NCBI GenBank assembly: GCA_900542565.1 | Contig: UQOC01000035.1 | Span: 1-21,668 of the forward strand | Direction of reading: 5' to 3' | DNA: 21,668 nt | Source of the DNA: an uncultured Eubacteriales bacterium | Lineage (GTDB): Bacteria > Bacillota > Clostridia > Peptostreptococcales > Anaerovoracaceae | Shown here: positions 15,020 to 21,668 of the stretch, piece by piece | How positions within the stretch are numbered: position 1 is the stretch's first letter | Layout of the letters: each line of letters opens with the position of its first letter | The notes under the pieces: model-generated | What the model was told of the DNA's origin: nothing | What the model saw: only the letters and a program-made list of their open reading frames with translations | The model's database searches: none | Position numbers and translations under genes: made by a program

Positions 15020-16773
15020 TTTTTTACCTCCATTATATCGAGGATACGCTCCATTGCTTCTTCCGGACTCATATCTACCTGAGCGGCAGCAGTGGTAAGG
15101 TGTCCTCCTCCGTTGAATTTTTCCATTATTATCTGTACATTGACCTCGCCAAGGGAACGGGCGCTTATGACGGTCCTGCCGTCACTGTTCACGCCTGCGA
15201 CAAAACTGGCCCTTGTACCTCTGACTGAAAGGAGCTGATCGGCAACCTGGGCGCAGATGACCTGCTCGTCAGGATGCTGTCTGCCGCAGATGGAGGTCAT
15301 GATGCCGCCTTCATGGTATATGGCGCCGGCCATTGCTTCCGCTTTGATCGTGAAACTTTCCCTATCCTCCTGGAAAAATCTGCTGACTTCTGTAGGGTCT
15401 GCCCCCTGTCTCCTGAGCCATGCGGCAGCCTCAAAAGTCCTTACTCCGGTCTTTACTGCAAATCCGTTGGTGTCTACCATCATTCCCGCCAGCAGCGCTT
15501 CTGCCTCAAGCTTTTCGAGGGACTTTTTGCTGGTCATATACTGGAGTATCTCCGCCACCAGTTCGCTGGCTGACGATGCATAAGACTCCATATATGCCAG
15601 GACAGGATTTTCTATGAAATCTTCAACCCTTCTGTGATGATCTATTATTACTTTTTTTTCGCATATGCTGAGAAGTTCCGGGCACTGGACCATGCTGGGC
15701 CTGTGGGTGTCCACCACTATCACAAGGCTGTCTTTATCGGCAAGCGTCTTTGCCCTTTCGCTGGAAATAAACTTGTAGTTTCCGTTTTCTTTTGCCTGTT
15801 TGAATACAGCCTGCATTGCCTCCTTATAGTTGTCTATCACGATATAAGGCTCCTTGTCGTTGGCAGCGCACAGGCGCATTACGCCAAGAGAGGCTCCAAA
15901 ACAGTCCATATCCGGGTTGGCATGACCCATGATAAATATCCTCTTTGACTGATCTATCAGTTGTTTTAAGGCATGTCCGACTATCCTTGATTTGCCCTTG
16001 TTTCTTTTTTCCACGGTATGTAGTTTTCCGCCGTAGTATTCTATCTTCATGTTACGCTTGAGGACCGCCTGGTCTCCGCCTCTTCCAAGAGCCAGATCAA
16101 GAGCTGCGTCGGCATATTCTTCAGTCTGTGCCGCTGTCTTTCCGCCTGCGCCCATGCCGATGCTCAGGCTTACCGGAAAGTCTGCCTCCGTGTCAAGTTT
16201 GCGCACTTCGTCCAGTATATCAAATTTTGCCGAGATGACCTTGTCAAGATATTGCTGTTCAACAGCCACTAAATAAGAGTCATCATTCATTTTATTTATT
16301 GAAGCGCTGATCTTTTCAGCCCATTTCCTTACCAGCTTGTCTATTTCGTTTGGCAGGGATATCCTGGAACCTACAGGCGTGTTGGCTATAAGCTCATCAT
16401 AATTGTCTATCTGGATCTTGCCTATGCACAGCCTTTCAGCATTATACTTGTCTTTTAGCTCTTCAAGGCTGGTGACATCCTCAAACAGTATGGTAAGTTC
16501 GCCCGGTTCTTCACCGTCGACTCTCTGGCATATGAGTTTAAAGATCTTGCCGTTCCTGTTGAGCAGACGGTGAGTCCCGTTGTCGGCAGCCAAAAACAGA
16601 TCTGCTGCCTTGATCCCCGTGATAGCGAAAATATCAGCGTCTACCACATTGTCATACAGAAAGACTTCTCCTATCTTATCTCCGGCGCTGATTATCTTGC
16701 CGTTCCTGTCTATGACACATACGGGCAAAGGAATATAGGATGTTATGAAATTTTCAAGTTTTACAGATGTCAT
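15016..16773 (-). CDS. gdpP: GdpP-like c-di-AMP phosphodiesterase without transmembrane helices
   Basis: A 585-aa enzyme expected to hydrolyse c-di-AMP to pApA and so tune potassium and osmotic balance. Order: PAS-like domain (about 5-100), degenerate GGDEF (about 112-245, with DDSYL at 164-168 in place of GGDEF), DHH domain with HANPDMD (284-290), DTH (355-357) and DHH (378-380), and DHHA1 ending with [12 protein letters not shown] (555 onward). All phosphodiesterase metal ligands are present. Unlike Bacillus or Staphylococcus GdpP (about 655 aa), it begins directly with PAS and lacks the two membrane helices; GGAG 5-6 nt before ATG 16773 and an in-frame stop about 40 nt upstream argue the start is right. 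It shares an ATGA overlap with rplI, and its promoter is at 16865-16893. Confidence 0.93.
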   Translation of the reverse strand: MTSVKLENFITSYIPLPVCVIDRNGKIISAGDKIGEVFLYDNVVDADIFAITGIKAADLFLAADNGTHRLLNRNGKIFKLICQRVDGEEPGELTILFEDVTSLEELKDKYNAERLCIGKIQIDNYDELIANTPVGSRISLPNEIDKLVRKWAEKISASINKMNDDSYLVAVEQQYLDKVISAKFDILDEVRKLDTEADFPVSLSIGMGAGGKTAAQTEEYADAALDLALGRGGDQAVLKRNMKIEYYGGKLHTVEKRNKGKSRIVGHALKQLIDQSKRIFIMGHANPDMDCFGASLGVMRLCAANDKEPYIVIDNYKEAMQAVFKQAKENGNYKFISSERAKTLADKDSLVIVVDTHRPSMVQCPELLSICEKKVIIDHHRRVEDFIENPVLAYMESYASSASELVAEILQYMTSKKSLEKLEAEALLAGMMVDTNGFAVKTGVRTFEAAAWLRRQGADPTEVSRFFQEDRESFTIKAEAMAGAIYHEGGIMTSICGRQHPDEQVICAQVADQLLSVRGTRASFVAGVNSDGRTVISARSLGEVNVQIIMEKFNGGGHLTTAAAQVDMSPEEAMERILDIMEVKK

Positions 16774-16864
16774 ATTTCTCTCCGTTCTTGACAGTTCAAC
16801 GACATACCTTCATCTATTTTAACATTTATGCCCCGTCATTTAGTGTTGTTTTTGTGATTGTTAT

Positions 16865-16893
16865 AGTATATCACATTTTTGTGCAGATTTCAT
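16865..16893 (-). promoter_or_regulatory. Candidate promoter of the gdpP-rplI-dnaB run
   Basis: On the minus strand ATGAAA (16893-16888) and TATACT (16870-16865) are 17 bases apart with TG one base before the -10. The 12-mer CACAAAAATGTG (16883-16872) fills the spacer, ending one base before the -10, exactly as in the tRNA-Pro promoter. A second extended -10 (TGTTAAAAT, 16824-16816) lies nearer the gene without a good -35. The leader would be about 85 nt. Confidence 0.55.
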
Positions 16894-17435
16894 CTACAAG
16901 ATATGGTATCTATAGCAGTCCCAGCAAGAGATGAGCCACATCTGCCGCACCTGTACCTTTCTGGTGTCCTGATGAGGGGGCACATGCGTTTTCTGATGAA
17001 TGTCTGGCCGCATACAGGGCAGGTGATCTTGTACCTGGGCTCTTCCTGGCTGATATCCGCAATACCCAGATCTTCCGGGCTGACAGTCCTGCTTATCAGG
17101 TATCCAAGTCGTTCCCTTGCAACGGATGCATATTTTTTCCATTTTTTGCCATGGTCGAAACATCCGGGACAGGTATGTATCAGCTCATGGGCCATTATCA
17201 TCCGAATGTCTTCTTCTCTGCAGCTCAGTACATTCTTGGATATTTCAATGATATAGGCTTCATGCTGTCCTTGTCTTTTTTCCTTTTGGCAGCATCCCAG
17301 TCTTTTCTTTGTTCTGGTATTTATTCTTAATCCTTTTATGTTTGGGGATACAGGAATCCCGACAGATATGAGCTCTCTCCTCACATCCTGCAGGATTTCC
17401 CATTCTCTGTTATGATTTTGCATATCTTTTTCCAT
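16890..17435 (-). CDS. SprT-like zinc metallopeptidase-domain protein
   Basis: A 181-aa SprT/Spartan-like protein. It has the HExxH-type zinc motif HELIH (83-87) with a third ligand H95 in CFDHGKKW, then a C-terminal zinc ribbon with C139/C142 and C163/C166. Spartan relatives degrade DNA-protein crosslinks in eukaryotes; the bacterial members' role is not established, so no substrate is given. ATG 17435 is used, but its AAGGAG (17455-17450) is 14 nt away and lies in a hairpin (17445-17467); ATG 17423 in frame has no ribosome site. It follows the DUF1294 gene by about 43 nt, and the gdpP promoter overlaps its stop. Confidence 0.83.
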   Translation of the reverse strand: MEKDMQNHNREWEILQDVRRELISVGIPVSPNIKGLRINTRTKKRLGCCQKEKRQGQHEAYIIEISKNVLSCREEDIRMIMAHELIHTCPGCFDHGKKWKKYASVARERLGYLISRTVSPEDLGIADISQEEPRYKITCPVCGQTFIRKRMCPLIRTPERYRCGRCGSSLAGTAIDTISCR

Positions 17436-17444
17436 TAACGCAAA

Positions 17445-17467
17445 AGTCTCTCCTTTTAAGAGAGACT
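17445..17467 (-). terminator. Hairpin between the DUF1294 and SprT genes, partly covering a ribosome site
   Basis: A perfect 8-bp stem AGTCTCTC/GAGAGACT (17467-17460 with 17452-17445) has a 7-nt loop and is followed by TTTT on the minus strand. It fits a modest intrinsic terminator for the DUF1294 gene. Its 3' arm and loop hold AAGGAG, the only ribosome site for the SprT gene, so it may instead control translation. Confidence 0.55.
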
Positions 17468-17478
17468 CTACTCCATTT

Positions 17479-17760
17479 TTAAAATAAACCCAAAAGGTGA
17501 AATGCGTAGATATAAGCGGCGTTTACTACTATCCCCAGAGGCATGAGGATCTTGAATTTGAGTTTTTGGGTCTTGTGCCGGAACACATATGCTCCGGCTG
17601 TTATGCCTATGGCGCCTGCGGCAAAGATCATGATAGTCAGTGTTTTCTCACTTATGCGCTGTCTGTCTTTTTCCGCCCTCCGCTTATCTATTCCCATGGT
17701 AATGAAAGTTATGATGTTCCATACCAGGATAAAGCCAATGAGCCAAACAAGAGGTTTCAT
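17479..17760 (-). CDS. DUF1294 small membrane protein
   Basis: A 93-aa protein with three predicted helices (about 3-23, 43-61 and 73-91) and the family core MGIDKRRAEKDRQRISEKTL followed by VFRHKTQKLKF. The DUF1294 family has no established function. The start is ATG 17760, with GGAG 11 nt upstream; a TTG at 17769 is only 2 nt from that site. It follows parB by 14 nt and is likely co-transcribed. Its start codon lies within a degenerate parS (17753-17768). Confidence 0.85.
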   Translation of the reverse strand: MKPLVWLIGFILVWNIITFITMGIDKRRAEKDRQRISEKTLTIMIFAAGAIGITAGAYVFRHKTQKLKFKILMPLGIVVNAAYIYAFHLLGLF

Positions 17761-17768
17761 GTGAAACA
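17753..17768. other. parS: Degenerate parS site at the DUF1294 start
   Basis: GGTTTCATGTGAAACA matches the consensus TGTTTCACGTGAAACA at 14 of 16 positions; the mismatches are the outermost base and one central base. It lies between parB and DUF1294, 1.8 kb from the consensus parS. It may be a weak ParB site or a chance match. Confidence 0.45.
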
Positions 17769-17774
17769 AATCTC

Positions 17775-18668
17775 CTATCCAAGTGTTTTCAACATATCTA
17801 TCAGTCGATTAAGTTCTTCTCCCGAATAATATTCAATTTCAATCTTCCCTTTTTTAGGAGAAGGCCCGATATTTACTTTTGTTCCAAAGATCGTTTTCAA
17901 CTCCTCCTCTGCCCTTACAGCATCAGGGTTTTTTCTTCTTGCTGCCGGCTTCTTCTGAGGTTTTGAATTTTTTGAAGCGAGAGCTTCCGTTTCTCTTACA
18001 GAAAGTCCCTCTGCAATGATCTTCTCCCACAGAGACTTTCTCTTGTTCTCGTCGTCTATAGTTACAAGTGTACGACCGTGAGCTGCCGAAATCTTCCCAT
18101 CAGCTACGCTGTCTTTTATATAAGACGGCAACTTTAAAAGCCTCATTGAATTGGTTATATAAGGGCGGCTCTTTCCCACGCTTTTGGAAATCTGTTCCTG
18201 AGTAAGCCCGAAATGTTCGGTCATCTGTCTGAGGCCTTCGGCTTCTTCTATGGGGTTGAGGTCCTCCCTCTGCATGTTTTCTATTATGGCGATGAGCATG
18301 TTCTGTTCATCGCTGAGTTCTCTTACAAGACAAGGAACCTGATCCAGTCCGGCTTTGATGGAAGCTCTCCACCTGCGTTCACCTGCAACGATCTCGTATC
18401 CTCTGGATTTCTTTCTGACCACTATAGGCTGGATTATTCCGTTTTGCCTGATGGATGCAGCCAGTTCTTCAAGCTTTTCTTCGTTAAAGACCTTTCTTGG
18501 CTGGTTGGCGTTTGGGGTTATGTCATGTACTTTTATATATATTACTGAATCCTTATCCTCTGCCGGATCTTTTTTGTTGCCGTCATCATCTGAGGAAATC
18601 CTTACCGGCACATCTGCAAACAGGGCGTCAAGGCCTCTGCCCAGTCCGCCTTTCTTGGTTGCTGCCAT
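17775..18668 (-). CDS. parB: Chromosome partitioning protein ParB (Spo0J)
   Basis: A 297-aa CTP-dependent DNA clamp that loads at parS and spreads to organise the origin and recruit SMC. The N-terminal GLGRGLDALF (8-17) is the ParA-stimulating segment; the CTP-binding motif is GERRWRA (96-102), ENMQREDLNPIEEA is at 130-143, and the HTH is about 155-176 with SRPY in the recognition helix, the ParB rather than Noc form. The C-terminal dimerisation region ends at LGxx. Its ATG shares one base with the parA stop (18668) and GGAGG is well placed, so translation is coupled to parA. Confidence 0.97.
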   Translation of the reverse strand: MAATKKGGLGRGLDALFADVPVRISSDDDGNKKDPAEDKDSVIYIKVHDITPNANQPRKVFNEEKLEELAASIRQNGIIQPIVVRKKSRGYEIVAGERRWRASIKAGLDQVPCLVRELSDEQNMLIAIIENMQREDLNPIEEAEGLRQMTEHFGLTQEQISKSVGKSRPYITNSMRLLKLPSYIKDSVADGKISAAHGRTLVTIDDENKRKSLWEKIIAEGLSVRETEALASKNSKPQKKPAARRKNPDAVRAEEELKTIFGTKVNIGPSPKKGKIEIEYYSGEELNRLIDMLKTLG

Positions 18669-19438
18669 TATTCTTCCTCCAATTCCAGAAATTCCTCAGC
18701 GAAATCCATATATGCTTCTGCTCCTTTTGACTTGGGATCATATGCGGTTATTGGCAGACCGTAACTTGGAGCTTCAGCCAGCCTTACATTCCTTGGTATC
18801 ACAGTAGTATATACCTTGTCTCCGAAATATTTTTTGACTTCCTGAACAACCTGTGCGGACAGGTTAGTCCTTCCGTCAAACATGCTCAGTATGACTCCCT
18901 GTATCTCAAGTTCAGGATTGAGGCTCTTTTTAACCAGGTCTATGGTGCTCACCAGCTGGCTGACGCCTTCGAGAGCATAAAATTCACACTGAATAGGTAT
19001 GAGCACGCTGTCCACTGCCGCCAGGGAATTTATCGTAAGCAATCCCAGGGACGGAGGGCAATCTATGAATATGTAATCGTAATCACCTTTTATCTGCTCA
19101 AGCCCTTTTTTCAGGGCAGTCTCTCTCTGATCCACCTGTACAAGCTCAACTTCTGCCCCTGCCAGATCTACGCTTGCCGGTATAAGGTCAAGATTTTCAA
19201 CATCAGTTTTTATTATGGCATTCCTGATGTCATAATCCTTATCAACCAAAATGTTGTATACTGTATCTTCCAGCCCCCGCTTTGATACTCCCAGCCCGCT
19301 GGTCGTGTTGCCCTGCGGGTCTATGTCCAGTACCAGAGTCTTTTTACCTTTCAGTGCGAGACAGGCAGCTAAATTTATATTGGTCGTCGTTTTCCCTACT
19401 CCGCCTTTTTGGTTAAAAATTGCTATTCTCTTTCCCAA
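18668..19438 (-). CDS. parA: Chromosome partitioning ATPase ParA (Soj)
   Basis: A 256-aa deviant Walker A ATPase that binds DNA as an ATP dimer, is stimulated by ParB and in Bacillus also regulates DnaA. KGGVGKTT at 11-18 gives both lysines; DIDPQGNTTSGLG and FIDCPPSLG (Walker B) follow. The start is taken as TTG 19438: AAAGGAG ends 8 nt upstream and the product begins MGKRIAIFNQKGG, aligning with Soj (253 aa). ATG 19444 is in frame but only 2 nt from the ribosome site; ATG 19510 would overlap the parA promoter. It lies between noc and parB, and a promoter is found at 19469-19498. Confidence 0.95.
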   Translation of the reverse strand: MGKRIAIFNQKGGVGKTTTNINLAACLALKGKKTLVLDIDPQGNTTSGLGVSKRGLEDTVYNILVDKDYDIRNAIIKTDVENLDLIPASVDLAGAEVELVQVDQRETALKKGLEQIKGDYDYIFIDCPPSLGLLTINSLAAVDSVLIPIQCEFYALEGVSQLVSTIDLVKKSLNPELEIQGVILSMFDGRTNLSAQVVQEVKKYFGDKVYTTVIPRNVRLAEAPSYGLPITAYDPKSKGAEAYMDFAEEFLELEEE

Positions 19439-19468
19439 AATCATATCTCCTTTTTTTAGTATGAACAT

Positions 19469-19498
19469 ATTATATAACATTTCATCTTTTATTGCCAG
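19469..19498 (-). promoter_or_regulatory. Promoter for parA-parB
   Basis: On the minus strand CTGGCA (19498-19493) and TATAAT (19474-19469) are 18 bases apart. The predicted start falls about 25 nt before the parA start codon. It lies immediately downstream of the noc terminator/parS, so parA-parB can be transcribed independently of noc and ParB spreading from parS could reach it. Confidence 0.6.
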
Positions 19499-19508
19499 AC
19501 CAATTATC

Positions 19509-19540
19509 AAAAAAATAGATGTTTCACGTGAAACATCTAT
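19509..19540 (-). terminator. parS palindrome followed by a T-tract: likely terminator of noc
   Basis: The 26-bp perfect palindrome (19515-19540) would fold in the noc transcript as an 11-bp stem with a 4-nt loop and is followed by seven T on the minus strand (19515-19509). It therefore has the shape of an intrinsic terminator as well as being parS. The stem is AT-richer than the others here, so its efficiency is uncertain. Confidence 0.6.
19520..19535. other. parS: Consensus parS centromere site
   Basis: TGTTTCACGTGAAACA matches the Spo0J/ParB site of Firmicutes exactly, and the palindrome extends five more bases on each side. It overlaps the last codons and stop codon of noc and lies upstream of the parA promoter. 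ParB loads here and spreads. Confidence 0.95.
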
Positions 19541-20363
19541 CTGTTTTAGGGAGTAATATGGTTACTTGGAGAAAGTCTCCTTTGTCTTCCTGTGTGAATT
19601 TGGCATTTTTTTCCATTTCTTTTATCTGGCCGAAAGCTTTTCGCAGTGTGTTCAGATAAATCTTATAGCTTATGTAATTTATCTTGTTTTTCTTTCTGAT
19701 GGCTTCTTCTTTCTTGAGGAGGACTTCTTCAATCAGCTTTTCGGTCTGCTTCACATTCAGGCCGTTGTTTATGACCTTTTCTGTAACCTTTTGCCTGTCC
19801 TGATCGTCTGTAAGTTTGAGAAGCGCTCTTGCATGGCGTTCAGTAAGCCTGCTGGAGATGATTTTTTCCTGGATGTCAGCTGGCAGCGCCAGGATCCTTA
19901 TCTTGTTAGATATGGTCGATTGGTTTTTGTTGACCTTTTCGGCTATTTCCGTCTGCGTCAGTCCAAAGTCGTCCATGAGGCTTTTATAGGCCTTGGCTTC
20001 CTCAATGAAATTCAGATCCTCCCGCTGAAGATTTTCAACCAGCGATATAAGGGCCGCCTCCTGATCCTCCATGTTTTTTATTATGGCCGGTATTTCTTTG
20101 AGGCCAGCCATCGTTGCAGCTCTGTACCTGCGTTCTCCTGCGATTATGGTGTATTTATCTCCGCCTGCCTTGAGGATGATAGGCTGCAGGACACCATATT
20201 CTTTTATGGAACCGCTAAGTTCTTCTATGGCTTCATCGCAAAATATTTTTCTCGGCTGGTTGGGATTTGCATAGATCCTGTCCATGGGAACAAAGACAAC
20301 ATTGGGGGACGGAGCCGTCGCCTGGTCTTTTATCCGAAAAAATCCTTTTTTCTTTTTATCCAT
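19524..20363 (-). CDS. noc: Nucleoid occlusion protein Noc (ParB paralogue)
   Basis: A 279-aa ParB-fold protein that in Bacillus binds NBS sites, attaches to the membrane and keeps FtsZ rings off the chromosome. Seen here: a short basic N-terminus with KKGFFRIKD, resembling the membrane-targeting helix of Noc; the CTP motif GERRYRA (76-82); ENLQREDLNFIEEA (110-123); and an HTH (about 135-156). The recognition helix reads KNQSTISNK, with Q and K where ParB has R and T/S, the pattern reported for Noc specificity. The place next to rsmG and upstream of parA is also that of noc. Its last codons (TGT TTC ACG TGA) are part of parS. No clear NBS palindrome was found in the window. Confidence 0.92.
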   Translation of the reverse strand: MDKKKKGFFRIKDQATAPSPNVVFVPMDRIYANPNQPRKIFCDEAIEELSGSIKEYGVLQPIILKAGGDKYTIIAGERRYRAATMAGLKEIPAIIKNMEDQEAALISLVENLQREDLNFIEEAKAYKSLMDDFGLTQTEIAEKVNKNQSTISNKIRILALPADIQEKIISSRLTERHARALLKLTDDQDRQKVTEKVINNGLNVKQTEKLIEEVLLKKEEAIRKKNKINYISYKIYLNTLRKAFGQIKEMEKNAKFTQEDKGDFLQVTILLPKTDRCFT

Positions 20364-20389
20364 CTGTGTCTCACCCTTTCTATGGGAAA

Positions 20390-20398
20390 ATCATAACA
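20390..20398 (-). promoter_or_regulatory. Extended -10 element upstream of noc
   Basis: TGTTATGAT on the minus strand (20398-20390) is an extended -10, about 26 nt before the noc ATG and just after the rsmG terminator. No good -35 is visible at 17 bases, which extended -10 promoters can tolerate. AAGGGTGAG follows as ribosome site. Confidence 0.45.
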
Positions 20399-20431
20399 TT
20401 TCCCGAAGGGCTCATGTGTTTTTTGTTTCGC

Positions 20432-20464
20432 AAAAAAACCCTTAAAAACGCTATTTTAAGGGTT
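20432..20464 (-). terminator. Terminator of mnmG-rsmG, overlapping the rsmG stop codon
   Basis: A perfect 11-bp stem AACCCTTAAAA/TTTTAAGGGTT (20464-20454 with 20447-20437) is followed by seven T on the minus strand (20438-20432). The rsmG stop codon TAG (20453-20451) lies in the loop, so the hairpin uses the last sense codons as its 5' arm. Confidence 0.9.
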
Positions 20465-21161
20465 CTTTCGCAGGTGTCCCTGCTTTTCTTGGATATTTCG
20501 ACCCGGTAGGGCCTGTTTTTTTTATCAGCAGCAGTTTGTGCTCGTTCCCTTCCCTGTCAAGCGGGGTCGGTATCATGTTCTCAAAACTGCCCCCCAGCTT
20601 TTTGATGGCTCCCTCTGCGGCAGTCAGCTCGTTTTCCGCATCCCTGCCTTTGTACGCCATCATATATCCTCCCTGCTTTACAATAGGAAGGCAGTATTCG
20701 CAGAGCACGGACAAATTGGCTACGGCTCTGGAAAGGCAAAGATCGTATTTTTCCCGGTGAGCCGGCTGTCTTCCCAGATCCTCTGCCCGGCCGTGGACGG
20801 TGATGACATTATCTATACCTATATCTGCACAGAGCTGGTCTATGACATTGAGCCTCTTTTGGAGAGAGTCCATGAGGACGAACTTTTTTTCCGGGGAAAA
20901 GATTGCAAGAGGGATCCCAGGAAACCCTGCTCCCGTCCCCATATCTGCTATCATGCCGGCCTCCTGATACTCCGGCAGCAAAATGCAGGAAAGAGAATCA
21001 AGATAGTGCTTTCTTATAAAATCCTCCGGCTCTCTGATAGCAGTCAGATTGATATGTTCATTCCACTGGAGTATACCGTTCATGTATGCATCCAGTTTGT
21101 TTATCATCTGGCTGTCCCAGGCTATTTGGTTTTTTTCAAAATATTCTATAAGGATCTTCAC
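20451..21161 (-). CDS. rsmG: 16S rRNA (guanine527-N7)-methyltransferase RsmG (GidB)
   Basis: A 236-aa SAM-dependent enzyme that methylates G527 of 16S rRNA in the 530 loop; loss gives low-level streptomycin resistance. The SAM-binding DMGTGAGFPGIPLAI starts at residue 73; NLTAI (38-42), HYLDSL (52-57) and CLSRAVANL are the other family signatures. The C-terminal tail after LLLIKK is basic and variable, as usual. It begins in an ATGA overlap with mnmG (21161-21158) and ends at a strong terminator, so mnmG-rsmG form the end of an operon. Confidence 0.97.
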   Translation of the reverse strand: MKILIEYFEKNQIAWDSQMINKLDAYMNGILQWNEHINLTAIREPEDFIRKHYLDSLSCILLPEYQEAGMIADMGTGAGFPGIPLAIFSPEKKFVLMDSLQKRLNVIDQLCADIGIDNVITVHGRAEDLGRQPAHREKYDLCLSRAVANLSVLCEYCLPIVKQGGYMMAYKGRDAENELTAAEGAIKKLGGSFENMIPTPLDREGNEHKLLLIKKTGPTGSKYPRKAGTPAKEPLK

Positions 21162-21668
21162 TGTTTTCCTCTTCTCATCTTCTCAAGATATACCAGCAGT
21201 ACATTGATGTCTGCCGGAGAAACTCCCGATATCCTTGAGGCCTGCCCCACGGAAGCCGGCTTGATCTGGTCCAGCTTCTGGTAAGCCTCTATCCTGAGGC
21301 CCTCTATCTTTGAATATTCAAGGTCAGGGCTCAGTTTTTTATCTTCCAGTTTCTTAAATCTTTCTATCTGGGCTAACTGCTTGTTGATATATCCCTCATA
21401 TTTTATGCGGACCTCAAGCTGGGTGACTTCGTGATATGAAAGGACCGGTCTCATATCGTCGTCCACCTCTGCCAGATCTTCATAGGTTATCTGAGGCCGC
21501 TTTAAAAGCTCTGCCATCGATATCCTGGACTGGACAGGCGAAGTGCCGTGTTTTTCCAGAAAATCGTTGATCTGGGCAGGCAGGAATGTCTTTCCCTCCA
21601 GCCGGGCCAGCTCGTTTTCTACATTTTCTTTTTTCTTCAGATAATTTAAATGCCTGTTCCAATTCACG
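21158..21668 (-). CDS. mnmG: tRNA uridine 5-carboxymethylaminomethyl modification enzyme MnmG (GidA), C-terminal part
   Basis: The last 169 aa of MnmG; the gene runs off the window edge, so the FAD-binding domain is not seen. With MnmE, MnmG installs the cmnm5 group on U34 of several tRNAs. The visible part is the C-terminal helical domain that binds MnmE and tRNA: ITYEDLAEV, YEGYINKQLAQIERFKKLEDKKL, and the terminal hallmark SVGQASRISGVSPADINVLLVYL is given here only by its core, GQASRISGVSPADI. The stop overlaps the rsmG start by 4 nt. Confidence 0.96.
   Translation of the reverse strand, partial: VNWNRHLNYLKKKENVENELARLEGKTFLPAQINDFLEKHGTSPVQSRISMAELLKRPQITYEDLAEVDDDMRPVLSYHEVTQLEVRIKYEGYINKQLAQIERFKKLEDKKLSPDLEYSKIEGLRIEAYQKLDQIKPASVGQASRISGVSPADINVLLVYLEKMRRGKQ

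Noticed and set aside
19566..20396. A long plus-strand ORF (276 codons) opposite noc.
   Set aside because: Antisense shadow of noc: no ribosome site, Cys/Phe-rich translation with no family pattern.
20390..20412. A possible Noc-binding site (ATTTCCCG half) upstream of noc.
   Set aside because: Only the left half of the ATTTCCCGGGAAAT palindrome is present; the right half does not match.

Overview
The window looks like an oriC-proximal piece of a spore-forming Clostridia/Firmicutes chromosome. Evidence seen directly: the order mnmG-rsmG-noc-parA-parB, a consensus Spo0J-type parS site (TGTTTCACGTGAAACA), the sporulation pair yabP-yabQ next to a DivIC/FtsB-type gene, rnmV-rsmA, a LtaS-type lipoteichoic acid synthase, GdpP, and AAGGAG-type ribosome binding sites with frequent ATA isoleucine codons. 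The exact genus cannot be fixed from sequence alone. I see no rRNA genes, CRISPR, intact IS element or prophage.

Layout. Almost everything is on the minus strand, so the reading order runs from high to low coordinates. (1) 21668-20451: the 3' end of mnmG and rsmG, ending in a strong terminator. (2) 20363-17479: noc, parA, parB and a DUF1294 membrane protein. A consensus parS lies across the noc stop codon and a degenerate parS lies across the DUF1294 start codon. (3) 17435-10047: a SprT-like metalloprotein, then gdpP-rplI-dnaB-DUF1858-dnaD-M23 peptidase in one tight run with overlaps of 4, 11 and 31 nt, closed by a terminator. (4) 9960-3963: yabP-yabQ-divIC-rnmV-rsmA-ltaS-GNAT-DUF218, again nearly gapless, closed by a terminator at 3854-3881. 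(5) 3835-2699: a cysteine-desulfurase-like PLP enzyme directly behind that terminator. (6) 2448-2372: tRNA-Pro(CGG) with its own promoter and terminator, then a YbgC-like thioesterase (2071-1643). (7) 192-1565: the only plus-strand gene, an ALDH3-type aldehyde dehydrogenase with a perfect consensus promoter, converging on the thioesterase across a shared bidirectional terminator.

How the genes fit together. Blocks 1-3 combine translation-fidelity RNA modification (mnmG, rsmG), chromosome segregation and nucleoid occlusion (parA, parB, noc, parS), c-di-AMP turnover (gdpP), replication (dnaB, dnaD-like) and envelope growth (M23 hydrolase). Block 4 combines spore morphogenesis, division, rRNA maturation and teichoic acid polymerisation.

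The most unusual items are: a DnaD-type primosome protein fused at its C-terminus to what looks like the N-terminal helicase-binding/zinc domain of DnaI/DnaC, with no AAA+ ATPase domain anywhere near; a parS site that also supplies the last noc codons, its stop codon and an intrinsic-terminator-like hairpin; a GdpP without the usual N-terminal transmembrane pair; and an identical 12-bp near-palindrome placed one base upstream of the -10 box in two separate promoters.
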